Source of the DNA: Prosthecochloris marina
Lineage (GTDB): Bacteria; Bacteroidota; Chlorobiia; Chlorobiales; Chlorobiaceae
Reading direction: 5' to 3'
Assembly: GCF_003182595.1 (NCBI RefSeq)
Contig: NZ_PDNZ01000007.1
Coordinates: 96,001 to 160,000 of the forward strand
Length of the DNA: 64,000 nt
Shown: positions 55,941-64,000 of the stretch, one piece after another
How positions within the stretch are numbered: position 1 is the stretch's first letter
Layout of the letters: each line of letters begins with the position of its first letter
Made by a program: the position numbers and the translations under genes
Notes under the pieces: generated by a model
What the model was told of the DNA's origin: nothing
What the model saw: the letters and a program-made list of their open reading frames with translations, nothing else
The model's database searches: none

Positions 55941-57152
55941 ATGAGTTTCCCACCAGTCAAAGAACAGCTCGACCTTATTGTCAGTAACACCGTCGAGGTT
56001 ATAAGCGAAGAAGAGCTCGAACGGAAACTGACCAAAAGTTTTGAAACCCAAAAACCCCTGAAAATCAAACTCGGTGCCGACCCTTCCAGGCCGGACCTGC
56101 ACCTCGGCCACTCCGTCGTACTGAGAAAGCTGAGGGACTTTCAGGATTTAGGCCATGAAGCAATTCTTATCATCGGTGATTTTACAGCCATGATCGGTGA
56201 TCCGTCAGGCAAAAGCAAGACAAGACCCCAGCTTTCAGCAGCTGAAGCCAAGCAAAACGGTCAAACGTACTTTGAACAAGCCTCAACGATTCTCGATCGC
56301 CAAAAAACAACCATATGCTACAACTCGGAATGGCTCGGCCGGATGACTTTTGATGATGTCATTCGGCTCTCCAGTCATTATACGGTAGCGAGAATGCTTG
56401 AAAGAGATGATTTCGAAAAACGCTACAAGCTACGTGAGCCGATCTCGATACACGAATTTCTTTACCCTCTTGCACAGGGCATGGATTCGGTCCATTTGCG
56501 CAACGATATCGAACTGGGTGGAACAGATCAAAAATTCAATCTGCTTGTCGGCAGGGATCTGCAACGCGAGTATGGTATTCAGCCTCAGGTCTGCATCACC
56601 ATGCCTCTGCTTATCGGCACTTTCGGCGTGGAAAAAATGTCGAAATCACTCGGCAATGCCATCTGCTTCAACGATACAGCTGAAGATATTTATGGAAAAA
56701 TCCTTTCCATTCCGGATGAACTGATCGAAACCTATTTCACTCTTCTCCTGCCAAGCTCGAAACAGTCGATCGAGCTGTTCAGAGAAATTATCAAACAAAA
56801 TCCGAGAGAAGCAAAAAGAACACTTGCAAAAGAGATCGTATCGACCTACCACTCTGTAGAACTTGCACGAAAAGCGGAAGATCATTTCGACAGGGTTTTC
56901 GTTCATAAAAAAGCGCCGACCGACATAGAGGAGTTTACATTTGAAGCCGAGTCGATTCCATTAGTGACACTGCTGGTGGAACTGAACGCTGCTTCGTCAA
57001 AAAGTGAAGCGCGCAGACTCATCAGCCAGAACGCCGTCCAGATCGACGAAACAAAAATCAATGACATAAACTTCGAGGTTCGTCTTGAAAAAGAACCGAA
57101 GGTACTGAAAGCAGGAAAACGAAAATTTTTCAAGATTGCCATGAAAAAATGA
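55941..57152 (+). CDS. tyrS: Tyrosyl-tRNA synthetase
   Basis: 403 residues. Class I synthetase with the HIGH motif as [10 protein letters not shown], the [18 protein letters not shown] block, [16 protein letters not shown], and [10 protein letters not shown] (KMSKS). The C-terminal S4 RNA-binding domain (about 340-400, [18 protein letters not shown]) contacts tRNA. Complete and ordinary. It lies between the smpB region and the pyruvoyl decarboxylase gene; no T-box is expected or seen. Confidence 0.95.
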   Translation: MSFPPVKEQLDLIVSNTVEVISEEELERKLTKSFETQKPLKIKLGADPSRPDLHLGHSVVLRKLRDFQDLGHEAILIIGDFTAMIGDPSGKSKTRPQLSAAEAKQNGQTYFEQASTILDRQKTTICYNSEWLGRMTFDDVIRLSSHYTVARMLERDDFEKRYKLREPISIHEFLYPLAQGMDSVHLRNDIELGGTDQKFNLLVGRDLQREYGIQPQVCITMPLLIGTFGVEKMSKSLGNAICFNDTAEDIYGKILSIPDELIETYFTLLLPSSKQSIELFREIIKQNPREAKRTLAKEIVSTYHSVELARKAEDHFDRVFVHKKAPTDIEEFTFEAESIPLVTLLVELNAASSKSEARRLISQNAVQIDETKINDINFEVRLEKEPKVLKAGKRKFFKIAMKK

Positions 57153-57232
57153 TTTAGAATAACCCGGCTTTTTCCTATACTTGCTCAATTTTATAGCATC
57201 ATTCACAAATATATTATCGGGAGGGAACGGCG

Positions 57233-57778
57233 TTGTCATTTGTACCTGAAAAAGTATTTTTCACCAAAGGTGTAGGAAAACACAAAGAGTATCTTTCCTC
57301 TTTCGAGCTCGCATTGAGAGACGCAAAAATTGAAAAATGCAATCTGGTAACGGTATCAAGTATTTTTCCTCCGAAATGCAAACGGTTGAACGTCGAAGAA
57401 GGGCTGAAACTGCTTTCCCCCGGTGAAATCACCTTTGCTGTCATGGCAAGGAACTCCACTAACGAACATGGCCGTCTCATAGCATCATCAATTGGCGTTG
57501 CACTGCCGGCAGATGAATCACTTTACGGATACCTTTCGGAACACCATCCCTACGGCCAAACCTCCGAACAATCTGGAGAGTATGCCGAAGACCTTGCTGC
57601 AACAATGCTTGCAACAACTCTCGGCATCGAGTTTGACCCGAACAAAGACTGGGATGAACGGGAAGGAATCTATAAAATGAGCGGCAAGATCATCAATTCA
57701 TTCAATATTACACAATCAGCAGAAGGTGAAAACGGTTTATGGACAACCGTAATCGCCTGTGCAGTATTGTTACCCTGA
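57233..57778 (+). CDS. Pyruvoyl-dependent arginine decarboxylase
   Basis: 181 residues from a TTG start, supported by a strong ribosome site GGGAGGG at 57219-57225. The proenzyme cleaves itself between Ser42 and Ser43 ([10 protein letters not shown]) to form the pyruvoyl group. Other family blocks: EIFAV-like [30 protein letters not shown] and [16 protein letters not shown] with the active-site Glu. It makes agmatine, a polyamine precursor. No speB or other polyamine gene is adjacent. A terminator follows directly. Confidence 0.92.
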   Translation: MSFVPEKVFFTKGVGKHKEYLSSFELALRDAKIEKCNLVTVSSIFPPKCKRLNVEEGLKLLSPGEITFAVMARNSTNEHGRLIASSIGVALPADESLYGYLSEHHPYGQTSEQSGEYAEDLAATMLATTLGIEFDPNKDWDEREGIYKMSGKIINSFNITQSAEGENGLWTTVIACAVLLP

Positions 57779-57799
57779 TACCTTGTTGAACTAAAACCC

Positions 57800-57827
57800 A
57801 AGCCGCCATGATGGCGGCTTATTTTTT
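57800..57827 (+). terminator. Rho-independent terminator abutting the DedA start codon
   Basis: AAGCCGCC ATGAT GGCGGCTT stem of about 8 bp followed by ATTTTTT. The ATG of the downstream DedA gene (57828) begins directly after the T-run, so the terminator or attenuator occupies the place of the ribosome site. Confidence 0.88.
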
Positions 57828-58433
57828 ATGCAAGACATTCACACGCTTGAAGAACTTATCATCTGGGGAGGCTACGCCCTGCTGTTTGCAATCGTTTTTG
57901 CAGAAACAGGCCTTTTTGCAGGTTTTTTCCTGCCCGGCGACTCCCTGCTTATTACAGCAGGACTGATTGCAGCTTCCGGCCAGCTCGATTTCCCACTTGT
58001 TGTTGCAACACTCTGTCTCGGCGCAATTATGGGAGATTCGACCGGCTATTTCATCGGCTCACAGCTTCAACGAGCCTTTTTGAACAAAAAAGAAACGATG
58101 TTCTTCCGCAAAGAACATCTCGACAAAACAGAACGGTTTTACGAAAAGCACGGCTCAAAAGCGGTTTTTCTCGCACGTTTCGTTCCTGTGGTAAGAAGCT
58201 TTACCGCAACACTTGCCGGTGTGGCTAAAATGCCATACCCGGTTTTTCTTTTTTACAGCATATCAGGATCTGTCGTCTGGGTACTATGCTTTACTTCGGC
58301 CGGTTATTTTCTTGCAGCCCTGTTCCCCGATCTGGTTGATTTTGTACATTATATTATTCTTGTGGGTATCATTATCATTATTGCCAACTCAGTGAAATAT
58401 CTCAGGAAGAAAAACAACGACAACCGGAACTGA
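57828..58433 (+). CDS. DedA family membrane protein (putative undecaprenyl-phosphate flippase)
   Basis: 201 residues, about five membrane segments. DedA features: [25 protein letters not shown] first re-entrant region (residues ~25-47), GDSTGYFIG, and [21 protein letters not shown] with the conserved R and P residues. DedA proteins (UptA) recycle undecaprenyl phosphate across the inner membrane and influence polymyxin resistance. The next gene, 20 bases on, encodes a DUF368 protein of the same proposed activity. The ATG is located in the tail of the preceding terminator with no ribosome site between. Confidence 0.9.
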   Translation: MQDIHTLEELIIWGGYALLFAIVFAETGLFAGFFLPGDSLLITAGLIAASGQLDFPLVVATLCLGAIMGDSTGYFIGSQLQRAFLNKKETMFFRKEHLDKTERFYEKHGSKAVFLARFVPVVRSFTATLAGVAKMPYPVFLFYSISGSVVWVLCFTSAGYFLAALFPDLVDFVHYIILVGIIIIIANSVKYLRKKNNDNRN

Positions 58434-58453
58434 CGCCGAATACGATTAACTCA

Positions 58454-59410
58454 ATGGTTTTAAAAATAGTACAATACTATCTTCCTGTAACCATCAAAGG
58501 CATCCTGATGGGTGCAGCAGATGTGATTCCGGGTGTTTCCGGCGGTACCATTGCGTTTATCACCGGAATTTACGAAACCCTTATAGCTTCACTGAAATCG
58601 ATAAACAGCTCGGCGCTAAGAAAGTTATTCCGTTTTGAATTTCGCTCTTTTTGGAAAACCATCAACGGAAGCTTTCTACTGAGTTTGTTTCTCGGTATCC
58701 TCATCAGTATCATCACATTGTCCAATACGATTGTATTTCTGCTCGAAAACCATGCATTGCTATTGCTCTCGTTTTTTTTCGGACTCATTATCGCATCAGC
58801 TGTAGTTATCGTTCGGAAAGTAAAAACACATTCCCTTATCGCCTGGACAGCAGGACTACTAGGGATGCTTTCAGCCTTTCTAATAACGAGCCTCTCCCCC
58901 GTAGCAACCCCTGAAAGCTGGTGGTTCATCTTTCTCTCAGGCGCAATCGCCATATGTGCCATGATACTACCCGGCATATCCGGCAGTTTCATTTTACTGC
59001 TCTTGGGGAAATACTCATTTGTTCTTGAAGCCATCAAAGAGTTCAACGTTGCCGTCATTGCTGTTTTCGGAGTGGGATGCCTCGTTGGACTGCTTGGTTT
59101 CGTCAGAATTCTTTCAAAGCTCTTGCAACGTTACCATGACCAGACAATGATGCTGCTTGCCGGTATCATGATCGGTTCACTAACCAAGGTATGGCCATGG
59201 AAAATAGCTGTTGCGGATGCAGTAGCCGACGGCAAAAAAGCTCTGCTCTTCTCATCCAACGTCATGCCGGAAACCTATCTTCAGGCCACCGGGTCCGACC
59301 CCATGGTCACTTCCGTTATGCTGTTGATGGCAACAGGGCTGATTCTTGTGTTTTTCCTGGAATATGTATCAGCGAAAACACACAACAACCTCGCCGACTA
59401 TTCCTCGTAA
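58454..59410 (+). CDS. DUF368 (PopT-like) polyprenyl-phosphate transporter
   Basis: 318 residues, about eight to ten membrane segments. It has the two DUF368 repeats: [22 protein letters not shown] near the N-terminus (quoted here in part) and [16 protein letters not shown] in the middle. DUF368 proteins (PopT) were recently shown to translocate undecaprenyl phosphate to the cytoplasmic side. It forms a pair with the DedA gene and precedes nadB by 19 bases. Confidence 0.9.
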   Translation: MVLKIVQYYLPVTIKGILMGAADVIPGVSGGTIAFITGIYETLIASLKSINSSALRKLFRFEFRSFWKTINGSFLLSLFLGILISIITLSNTIVFLLENHALLLLSFFFGLIIASAVVIVRKVKTHSLIAWTAGLLGMLSAFLITSLSPVATPESWWFIFLSGAIAICAMILPGISGSFILLLLGKYSFVLEAIKEFNVAVIAVFGVGCLVGLLGFVRILSKLLQRYHDQTMMLLAGIMIGSLTKVWPWKIAVADAVADGKKALLFSSNVMPETYLQATGSDPMVTSVMLLMATGLILVFFLEYVSAKTHNNLADYSS

Positions 59411-59429
59411 CATATCCCCATAGTCATTT

Positions 59430-61025
59430 ATGAAAGAAGAAATCAAAACCGATGTCCTGGTCATCGGCAGCGGCATCGGAGGATTATATTTCGCACTGCA
59501 CATCGCCGACTACGCAAATGTAACCATTATTACAAAAAAAGAAAGCTGTGTTTCGAATACCAATTGGGCCCAGGGAGGTATTGCTGCAACTGTTGGTGAA
59601 AACGACAGCGCCGAACTTCATATAGAGGATACACTCGATGCAGGTGCAGGGCTGTGTAACCATGAAATGGTTTCTCTCATGGTCAGAGAGGGCCCGCAAC
59701 ATATCAAAAAACTGATTGAACTTGGTGTTGATTTCACGACGACAAACGGTGAAAACCTGGACCTTGGCAGAGAAGGTGGGCACTCCAGAAAAAGAATCGT
59801 CCATGCCAAAGACCTCACCGGTCAGGAAGTTGAACAGGCGCTGCTTGAAAGAGTCAACCATCATACGAACATAACGTTGCTCGAGCACCATTTCGCAGTA
59901 GAGCTTCTAACGGAACACCATCTTGGCATCAAAACCAATGATATCAACTGTTATGGCGCATACACGCTTGACTCGAAAAACAGGAAACTGAAAAAAATAC
60001 TTGCCAAAATAACCATGGTCGCCTCAGGCGGCTTGGGCCAGGTTTATCTGCATACGACAAACCCTTCCATAGCGACCGGAGATGGCATCGCAATGGCATA
60101 CCGGGCCGGGGCAACAATAGCAAATATGGAGTTCGTTCAGTTCCACCCGACTTCACTCTATCACCCCAAGGCAAAATCATTTCTTATTTCCGAGGCAGTA
60201 CGTGGTTTCGGAGGGGTTCTCAAGCTGAAAAACGGCCAGGAATTCATGCACAAGTACGATAAACGGGAAAATCTTGCACCAAGGGATATCGTTGCACGCG
60301 CGATTGATTCCGAAATGAAGAAAACCGGTGATGAGTGTGTTTTTCTTGACGTTACGCACCTCGACCCTCAGAAAACCGTCGAGCACTTTCCCAACATCTA
60401 CGAAACCTGCCTTGAGTATGGCATTGACCTTACAAAAGAGATGATACCGGTGGTACCGGCTGCACATTACTCATGTGGAGGTATTAAAACAGATTCTTTC
60501 GGAAGAACGAGTATCAACCGCCTCTATGCCTGTGGAGAAACAACCTGTACGGGAGTTCATGGTGCGAACAGGCTGGCGAGCAACTCACTTCTCGAAGCAC
60601 TTGTTTTCGCCCACCGGGCCTTTACCGATATCAGGAAAGCCGTTATAACACTCCATAACGACACTCCCTTTCCGGACTGGGATGACAGTGGAACCGTCAA
60701 CCCGGAAGAGTGGATTCTTGTTTCACACAACAAAAAAGAAGCTCAGCAGGTAATGAACGACTATGTAGGCATCGTACGCAGTGACCTCAGGCTTCAGAGG
60801 GCCAAACGAAGGATAGAGTTTCTCAAGGAAGAGACCGAGCAGTACTACAAGAAAACAAAGGTTACAACCCAGATACTCGAACTCCGCAACATCATCAAGG
60901 TGGCCAACCTCATTATAGACGGAGCAATCATGCGCCGGGAATCAAGAGGGTTACACTATACGACCGACTACCCGAAAACCGATGACAAGCATTTTCTCAC
61001 AGACACCGAGCAGCGGTCGTTCTGA
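59430..61025 (+). CDS. nadB: L-aspartate oxidase
   Basis: 531 residues. NadB oxidises L-aspartate to iminoaspartate, the substrate of NadA. FAD-binding start [15 protein letters not shown], the [11 protein letters not shown] block, [25 protein letters not shown] and [13 protein letters not shown]; a helical C-terminal domain follows. It sits 19 bases after the DUF368 gene and converges on nadE. Under anaerobic growth fumarate would be the likely electron acceptor (family knowledge). Confidence 0.95.
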   Translation: MKEEIKTDVLVIGSGIGGLYFALHIADYANVTIITKKESCVSNTNWAQGGIAATVGENDSAELHIEDTLDAGAGLCNHEMVSLMVREGPQHIKKLIELGVDFTTTNGENLDLGREGGHSRKRIVHAKDLTGQEVEQALLERVNHHTNITLLEHHFAVELLTEHHLGIKTNDINCYGAYTLDSKNRKLKKILAKITMVASGGLGQVYLHTTNPSIATGDGIAMAYRAGATIANMEFVQFHPTSLYHPKAKSFLISEAVRGFGGVLKLKNGQEFMHKYDKRENLAPRDIVARAIDSEMKKTGDECVFLDVTHLDPQKTVEHFPNIYETCLEYGIDLTKEMIPVVPAAHYSCGGIKTDSFGRTSINRLYACGETTCTGVHGANRLASNSLLEALVFAHRAFTDIRKAVITLHNDTPFPDWDDSGTVNPEEWILVSHNKKEAQQVMNDYVGIVRSDLRLQRAKRRIEFLKEETEQYYKKTKVTTQILELRNIIKVANLIIDGAIMRRESRGLHYTTDYPKTDDKHFLTDTEQRSF

Positions 61026-61068
61026 AAAGACAGCCGGAAACTAACTTGTCACTGAGCGGAGCGATCTC

Positions 61069-61902
61069 TCACTTCACCTCCTGCCAATCCCGGGCATAAC
61101 GGAAATCAATACCGGGCGTTCGAGCGGATACCTTCGCAATAACCGGCATCATCCTTTTATACTGGTTTCTCACCACCATTTTTCTGACTGTATCGTAAAA
61201 CGATTGTTCGATACCTTCCTGCAGGATAGCAATTTTATCCATTCTTTTTTCAAGCATCAGGTAGAGTAACAAATCCACCTCCCCGTAACTAAAACCGAGA
61301 TCTTCTTCATCACTTTGCCCTTCCCAAAGATCTGCTGATGGTGTTTTGGCCACGATCTCCTCAGGCAGCTTCAGGTGACGAGCAAGTCCCCATATCTGGG
61401 TCTTATAAAGATCACCTATCGGATTGACAGCGGATGCCATATCGCCAAACAAAGTGCCGTAACCAAGCAAAAGCTCGGTTTTATTGCTCGTCCCGACAAC
61501 CAGCCGGCCATCCCTTGCCGAAATATCATAGAGATACAGCATCCTCGCCCTTGCCATCACATTTCCCATACGCAGGTTGCCGGCATCGGGAATCCCCTGA
61601 AAAAACGCATCGACAACAGGAGAAATATCAACTTCTTCAGACTGAATTCCTGTTTTCTCGACCATCATGCGAGCATGCCGAACGCTTTCAGGGCTGCTTG
61701 TCCTGTAAGGCATGAGTACTGCAAGAACATTTTCGGGCCCAAGAGCTCTTGCAGCAAGCTCGCAAACAACAGCCGAATCAATTCCTCCGGAAAGCCCGAA
61801 TAATGCCGACCGAAATCCGAATTTACTGATCTCGTTACGGATAAATGCAAGCAACATATCCTCAACCAAAGCATAATTGAGATGTAGGTACTGTGAGTTC
61901 AT
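61069..61902 (-). CDS. nadE: NAD+ synthetase
   Basis: 277 residues, the ammonia-dependent short form without a glutaminase domain. It converts nicotinate adenine dinucleotide to NAD+. P-loop-type [58 protein letters not shown] (in part), and [19 protein letters not shown]. It ends just 43 bases from nadB in a convergent arrangement. It is preceded on its strand by the EnvC-like gene, 6 bases away, so the two are cotranscribed. Confidence 0.95.
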   Translation of the reverse strand: MNSQYLHLNYALVEDMLLAFIRNEISKFGFRSALFGLSGGIDSAVVCELAARALGPENVLAVLMPYRTSSPESVRHARMMVEKTGIQSEEVDISPVVDAFFQGIPDAGNLRMGNVMARARMLYLYDISARDGRLVVGTSNKTELLLGYGTLFGDMASAVNPIGDLYKTQIWGLARHLKLPEEIVAKTPSADLWEGQSDEEDLGFSYGEVDLLLYLMLEKRMDKIAILQEGIEQSFYDTVRKMVVRNQYKRMMPVIAKVSARTPGIDFRYARDWQEVK

Positions 61903-61908
61903 GGTACT

Positions 61909-63219
61909 CTATTTTTTAAGCCATTTCTGAGGATCCTGCTTCACTTTTCCTTTCCATATCTCGAAATGAACCAGTGAACCTCCCTCGGGCATGGACCCGG
62001 ATAAACCAATAATTTCACGACTGGCAACGACGTCGTTCTTGGCAACATTGATTTTGGCAAGATTAGCATAGACCGTCAGATACGCTTTGGTGTGGCGCAT
62101 AATAACAATATTCCCATAGGTCGGCAGGTATGCAATCTGCGCAATTTTTCCACCTGAAACAGCACGAACCGGAGCCCCTGAAGGTACTGCGATATCTATA
62201 CCATTGTTTGTCGTCACAATATGCAGATCAGGATCATTAACCTTACCGAATTTCCTGACAACTACACCATTGTCAACCGGCCAGGGCAACAACCCGATAG
62301 CCTTATCGAAATCTTTGGAGATTTTTGCCAGATCCGCTTCAGAAGAACTGTCAAGAGGAACCTGACCTGCCTTTCTTCTGCGCTCGGCTTCGAGTCTCTG
62401 CCGCTCTTTTTCCTTTTCAATCGCAATCTGCTCCGCCTTGATCAGCTCTTCAATTTTTGTCTGAAGTTTTTGCAGTTTGTTCCGATTGGCCTGTATTTCT
62501 CCCGTGAACTTTTTCTTGTCTTTCTGCAGAGTACCGAGAACAACCTGCTTTTCCTTTTTCTTTTCCGAGAAGCTCTTTACCTGAGTCTGTTGTTCTTTCA
62601 CAACCCCTGACCGTTTGCGGTAACTTTTCTCAAGAGCCGCCCTGTTTTTCTCGAGTTCTTTTGCTGTCTGCTGGAGATTACTCACCGTTCTCACAACAGC
62701 CTCGGAAAAAAAACCGATATAGCGTGATCTGACAATAGCCTGGTTGAGAGATGTCGCAGCAAACAGTAACTCGATATCATGTTTCGATCCACTTTTATAA
62801 ACAGCCACAGCTATACGCCTGAAATCATCTACAATCCGCTCATATTTGCTCTGGTTTTTCGCATACTGATCTTTGAGAAGTTTGATTTCCATATCCTGAC
62901 TGCGCAACTTGGCGTTATTCTTCGCGATCATTTCCTCAAGCAACTTGAGCTGTGTGTTATAATTTTCCAGCGCTTTTATCGACTGCGCCTCTTCCTTTTT
63001 TGTTTGCTTGAGTTTCGTCTGATACTCCTGCAGCTGCTTTTTTAAACTCGTCAGATCCTGCTCGAGCTTCTTCCGCTCTTTCATGATCTTGTCGATTTCC
63101 GGGTTACAAAAAGCATCGACCCCGGTCACAAGCACGACAGTGATCGCGATACAAAAAACAGCAACTGTTTTTTGCAAAAAGGAAAATATCCTGTTTGTAA
63201 ACCTGTTCATCCCGTTCAT
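61909..63219 (-). CDS. EnvC/NlpD-like M23 peptidase-domain protein
   Basis: About 436 residues from ATG 63219; alternative ATGs occur at 63240 and 63210. Signal peptide or anchor to about residue 37, long coiled coil (about 40-285, rich in K/E/Q), then a C-terminal LytM/M23 domain ([32 protein letters not shown] in part). The catalytic HxH pattern is weak here: after the GN-IVIMRH segment comes LVHFEIWKG; the first zinc histidine appears replaced (NNGIDIAVP). That fits a regulatory, non-catalytic EnvC that activates amidases at cell division. Confidence 0.85.
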   Translation of the reverse strand: MNGMNRFTNRIFSFLQKTVAVFCIAITVVLVTGVDAFCNPEIDKIMKERKKLEQDLTSLKKQLQEYQTKLKQTKKEEAQSIKALENYNTQLKLLEEMIAKNNAKLRSQDMEIKLLKDQYAKNQSKYERIVDDFRRIAVAVYKSGSKHDIELLFAATSLNQAIVRSRYIGFFSEAVVRTVSNLQQTAKELEKNRAALEKSYRKRSGVVKEQQTQVKSFSEKKKEKQVVLGTLQKDKKKFTGEIQANRNKLQKLQTKIEELIKAEQIAIEKEKERQRLEAERRRKAGQVPLDSSSEADLAKISKDFDKAIGLLPWPVDNGVVVRKFGKVNDPDLHIVTTNNGIDIAVPSGAPVRAVSGGKIAQIAYLPTYGNIVIMRHTKAYLTVYANLAKINVAKNDVVASREIIGLSGSMPEGGSLVHFEIWKGKVKQDPQKWLKK

Positions 63220-63432
63220 ACACAAATATCCATAACACATTGTTATAGCAACATTTCAGAAAAATATGAGGAAAAAAAGTCAAATGACACACCATCTTCC
63301 GGTTCACAACAAAAACTTCGGTGAACGCAGCGCTTTCTTCTTAATGTAGGACAAAGGAAGTTCAGATGTGAACCTTTTACCTGCATCGAGCGATTATTGA
63401 TTGTATGAAAGACCCAAGACTCCGGAGATGTG

Positions 63433-64000
63433 ATGCAGAAACAAGGAACAACCGAACTTTTTTCATCGCTTCACAAAGCATTCATGATGTATCTCAAACG
63501 CTTTGCAGACAAAAACAATACCTTTTCAGCTCCGATAAAACTTAAAATAGCGCATACTTTTCGCGTTGTCCGTGAAATACGCACTATTGCCGAACACGGC
63601 AATAATGGACTCATTCACCCTGACATCGCCAAATGCACCGCCTTACTCCATGACATCGGGAGATTCCAGCAATATGCTTCATTTGGAACATATGATGATC
63701 GAACCTCTATCGATCACGCAGCATTGGGCACCGTTATCATCGATCAATTCAACCTGTTGTCTCAACATCCGGAAGCTCAGCAAAACCTTATCCGAACAGC
63801 AATCATACATCATAACCATGCAATCGTCCCGGAAAACCTGCAACCTGACGAACACACTCTGGCCCACATGCTTAGAGATGCCGATAAACTGGACATATGG
63901 AAGCTGACGATCAATCAGGATATGAATAAACCGGTTGATAACAGGATTTCTCCTGAAAACCTGGAACGGCTGCGTACGTTCCGCAAAATCCCCTATGCGG
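63433..64000 (+). CDS. HD-domain phosphohydrolase, partial (runs off the window)
   Basis: 189 complete codons from ATG 63433; the gene continues past 64000. GGAG at 63424-63427 is the ribosome site. HD motifs are seen: IAHTFRVV (first His), TALLHDIGRFQQY (His-Asp), SIDHAALG and later IRTAIIHHNH, and LRDADKLDIW with the last Asp. Family members hydrolyse phosphate esters or nucleotides; this group often is annotated simply as HD domain protein. Substrate unknown. Confidence 0.82.
   Translation, partial: MQKQGTTELFSSLHKAFMMYLKRFADKNNTFSAPIKLKIAHTFRVVREIRTIAEHGNNGLIHPDIAKCTALLHDIGRFQQYASFGTYDDRTSIDHAALGTVIIDQFNLLSQHPEAQQNLIRTAIIHHNHAIVPENLQPDEHTLAHMLRDADKLDIWKLTINQDMNKPVDNRISPENLERLRTFRKIPYA

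Overview
The window reads as one stretch of an ordinary bacterial chromosome, roughly 46-50% GC by impression, densely packed, Gram-negative (outer-membrane porin, lipid A-type glycosylation genes, EnvC-like hydrolase, LspA) and frequently using GTG or TTG starts. The content (full Hyp set for [NiFe]-hydrogenase maturation, pyruvoyl-dependent arginine decarboxylase, cytochrome bd as the only terminal oxidase seen, a Chlorobi-like porin and TPR protein) suggests a green sulfur bacterium (Chlorobiaceae, perhaps Prosthecochloris or Chlorobium). That placement is inference: no 16S gene or photosynthesis gene lies here. I see no rRNA, tRNA, CRISPR array, phage or transposase.

Layout. 1-2067: molybdate uptake (modA partial, modB, modE). 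2099-10502, minus strand: a cytoplasmic hybrid histidine kinase and the operon hypABFCDE. 10814-18570: pyrB, two outer-membrane-type proteins, a DUF4212/sodium-solute symporter pair, uvrC. 18710-27876: housekeeping genes (TPR protein, aroE, lspA, tatD-type DNase, a membrane TPR protein, cyclophilin, YggS, aminotransferase) ending with a purine nucleoside phosphorylase next to mtnA (methionine salvage). 28428-34939: an orphan Hpt protein and cydAB-cydDC. 34961-39474: a four-gene envelope-lipid glycosylation cassette bracketed by two copies of a ~97-bp repeat in inverted orientation. 39498-43673, minus strand: BioB-like radical SAM gene, two paralogous copies of an unknown small gene, a chimeric remnant of recJ and the radical SAM gene, and intact recJ. 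43883-49177: fbp, ymdB-type phosphoesterase, pirin, L,D-transpeptidase-like protein, nadA, GroES-like protein. 49316-57778: CDF transporter, mreC-mreD-mrdA, FAD oxidase, smpB, tyrS, pyruvoyl arginine decarboxylase. 57828-61902: a DedA protein and a DUF368 protein side by side, nadB, nadE. 61909-64000: EnvC-like M23 protein and a partial HD-domain gene.

Most genes are recognisable families. The least ordinary parts are (i) the duplication scar at 40600-41970, where a recJ/small-gene/radical-SAM segment was duplicated and collapsed into a chimeric pseudogene, leaving two copies of an unrecognised small protein; (ii) the inverted repeats bracketing the glycosylation cassette; (iii) two different undecaprenyl-phosphate flippase families encoded next to each other, the first gene starting inside the tail of a terminator; and (iv) a purine nucleoside phosphorylase with an Asp at the specificity position next to mtnA.
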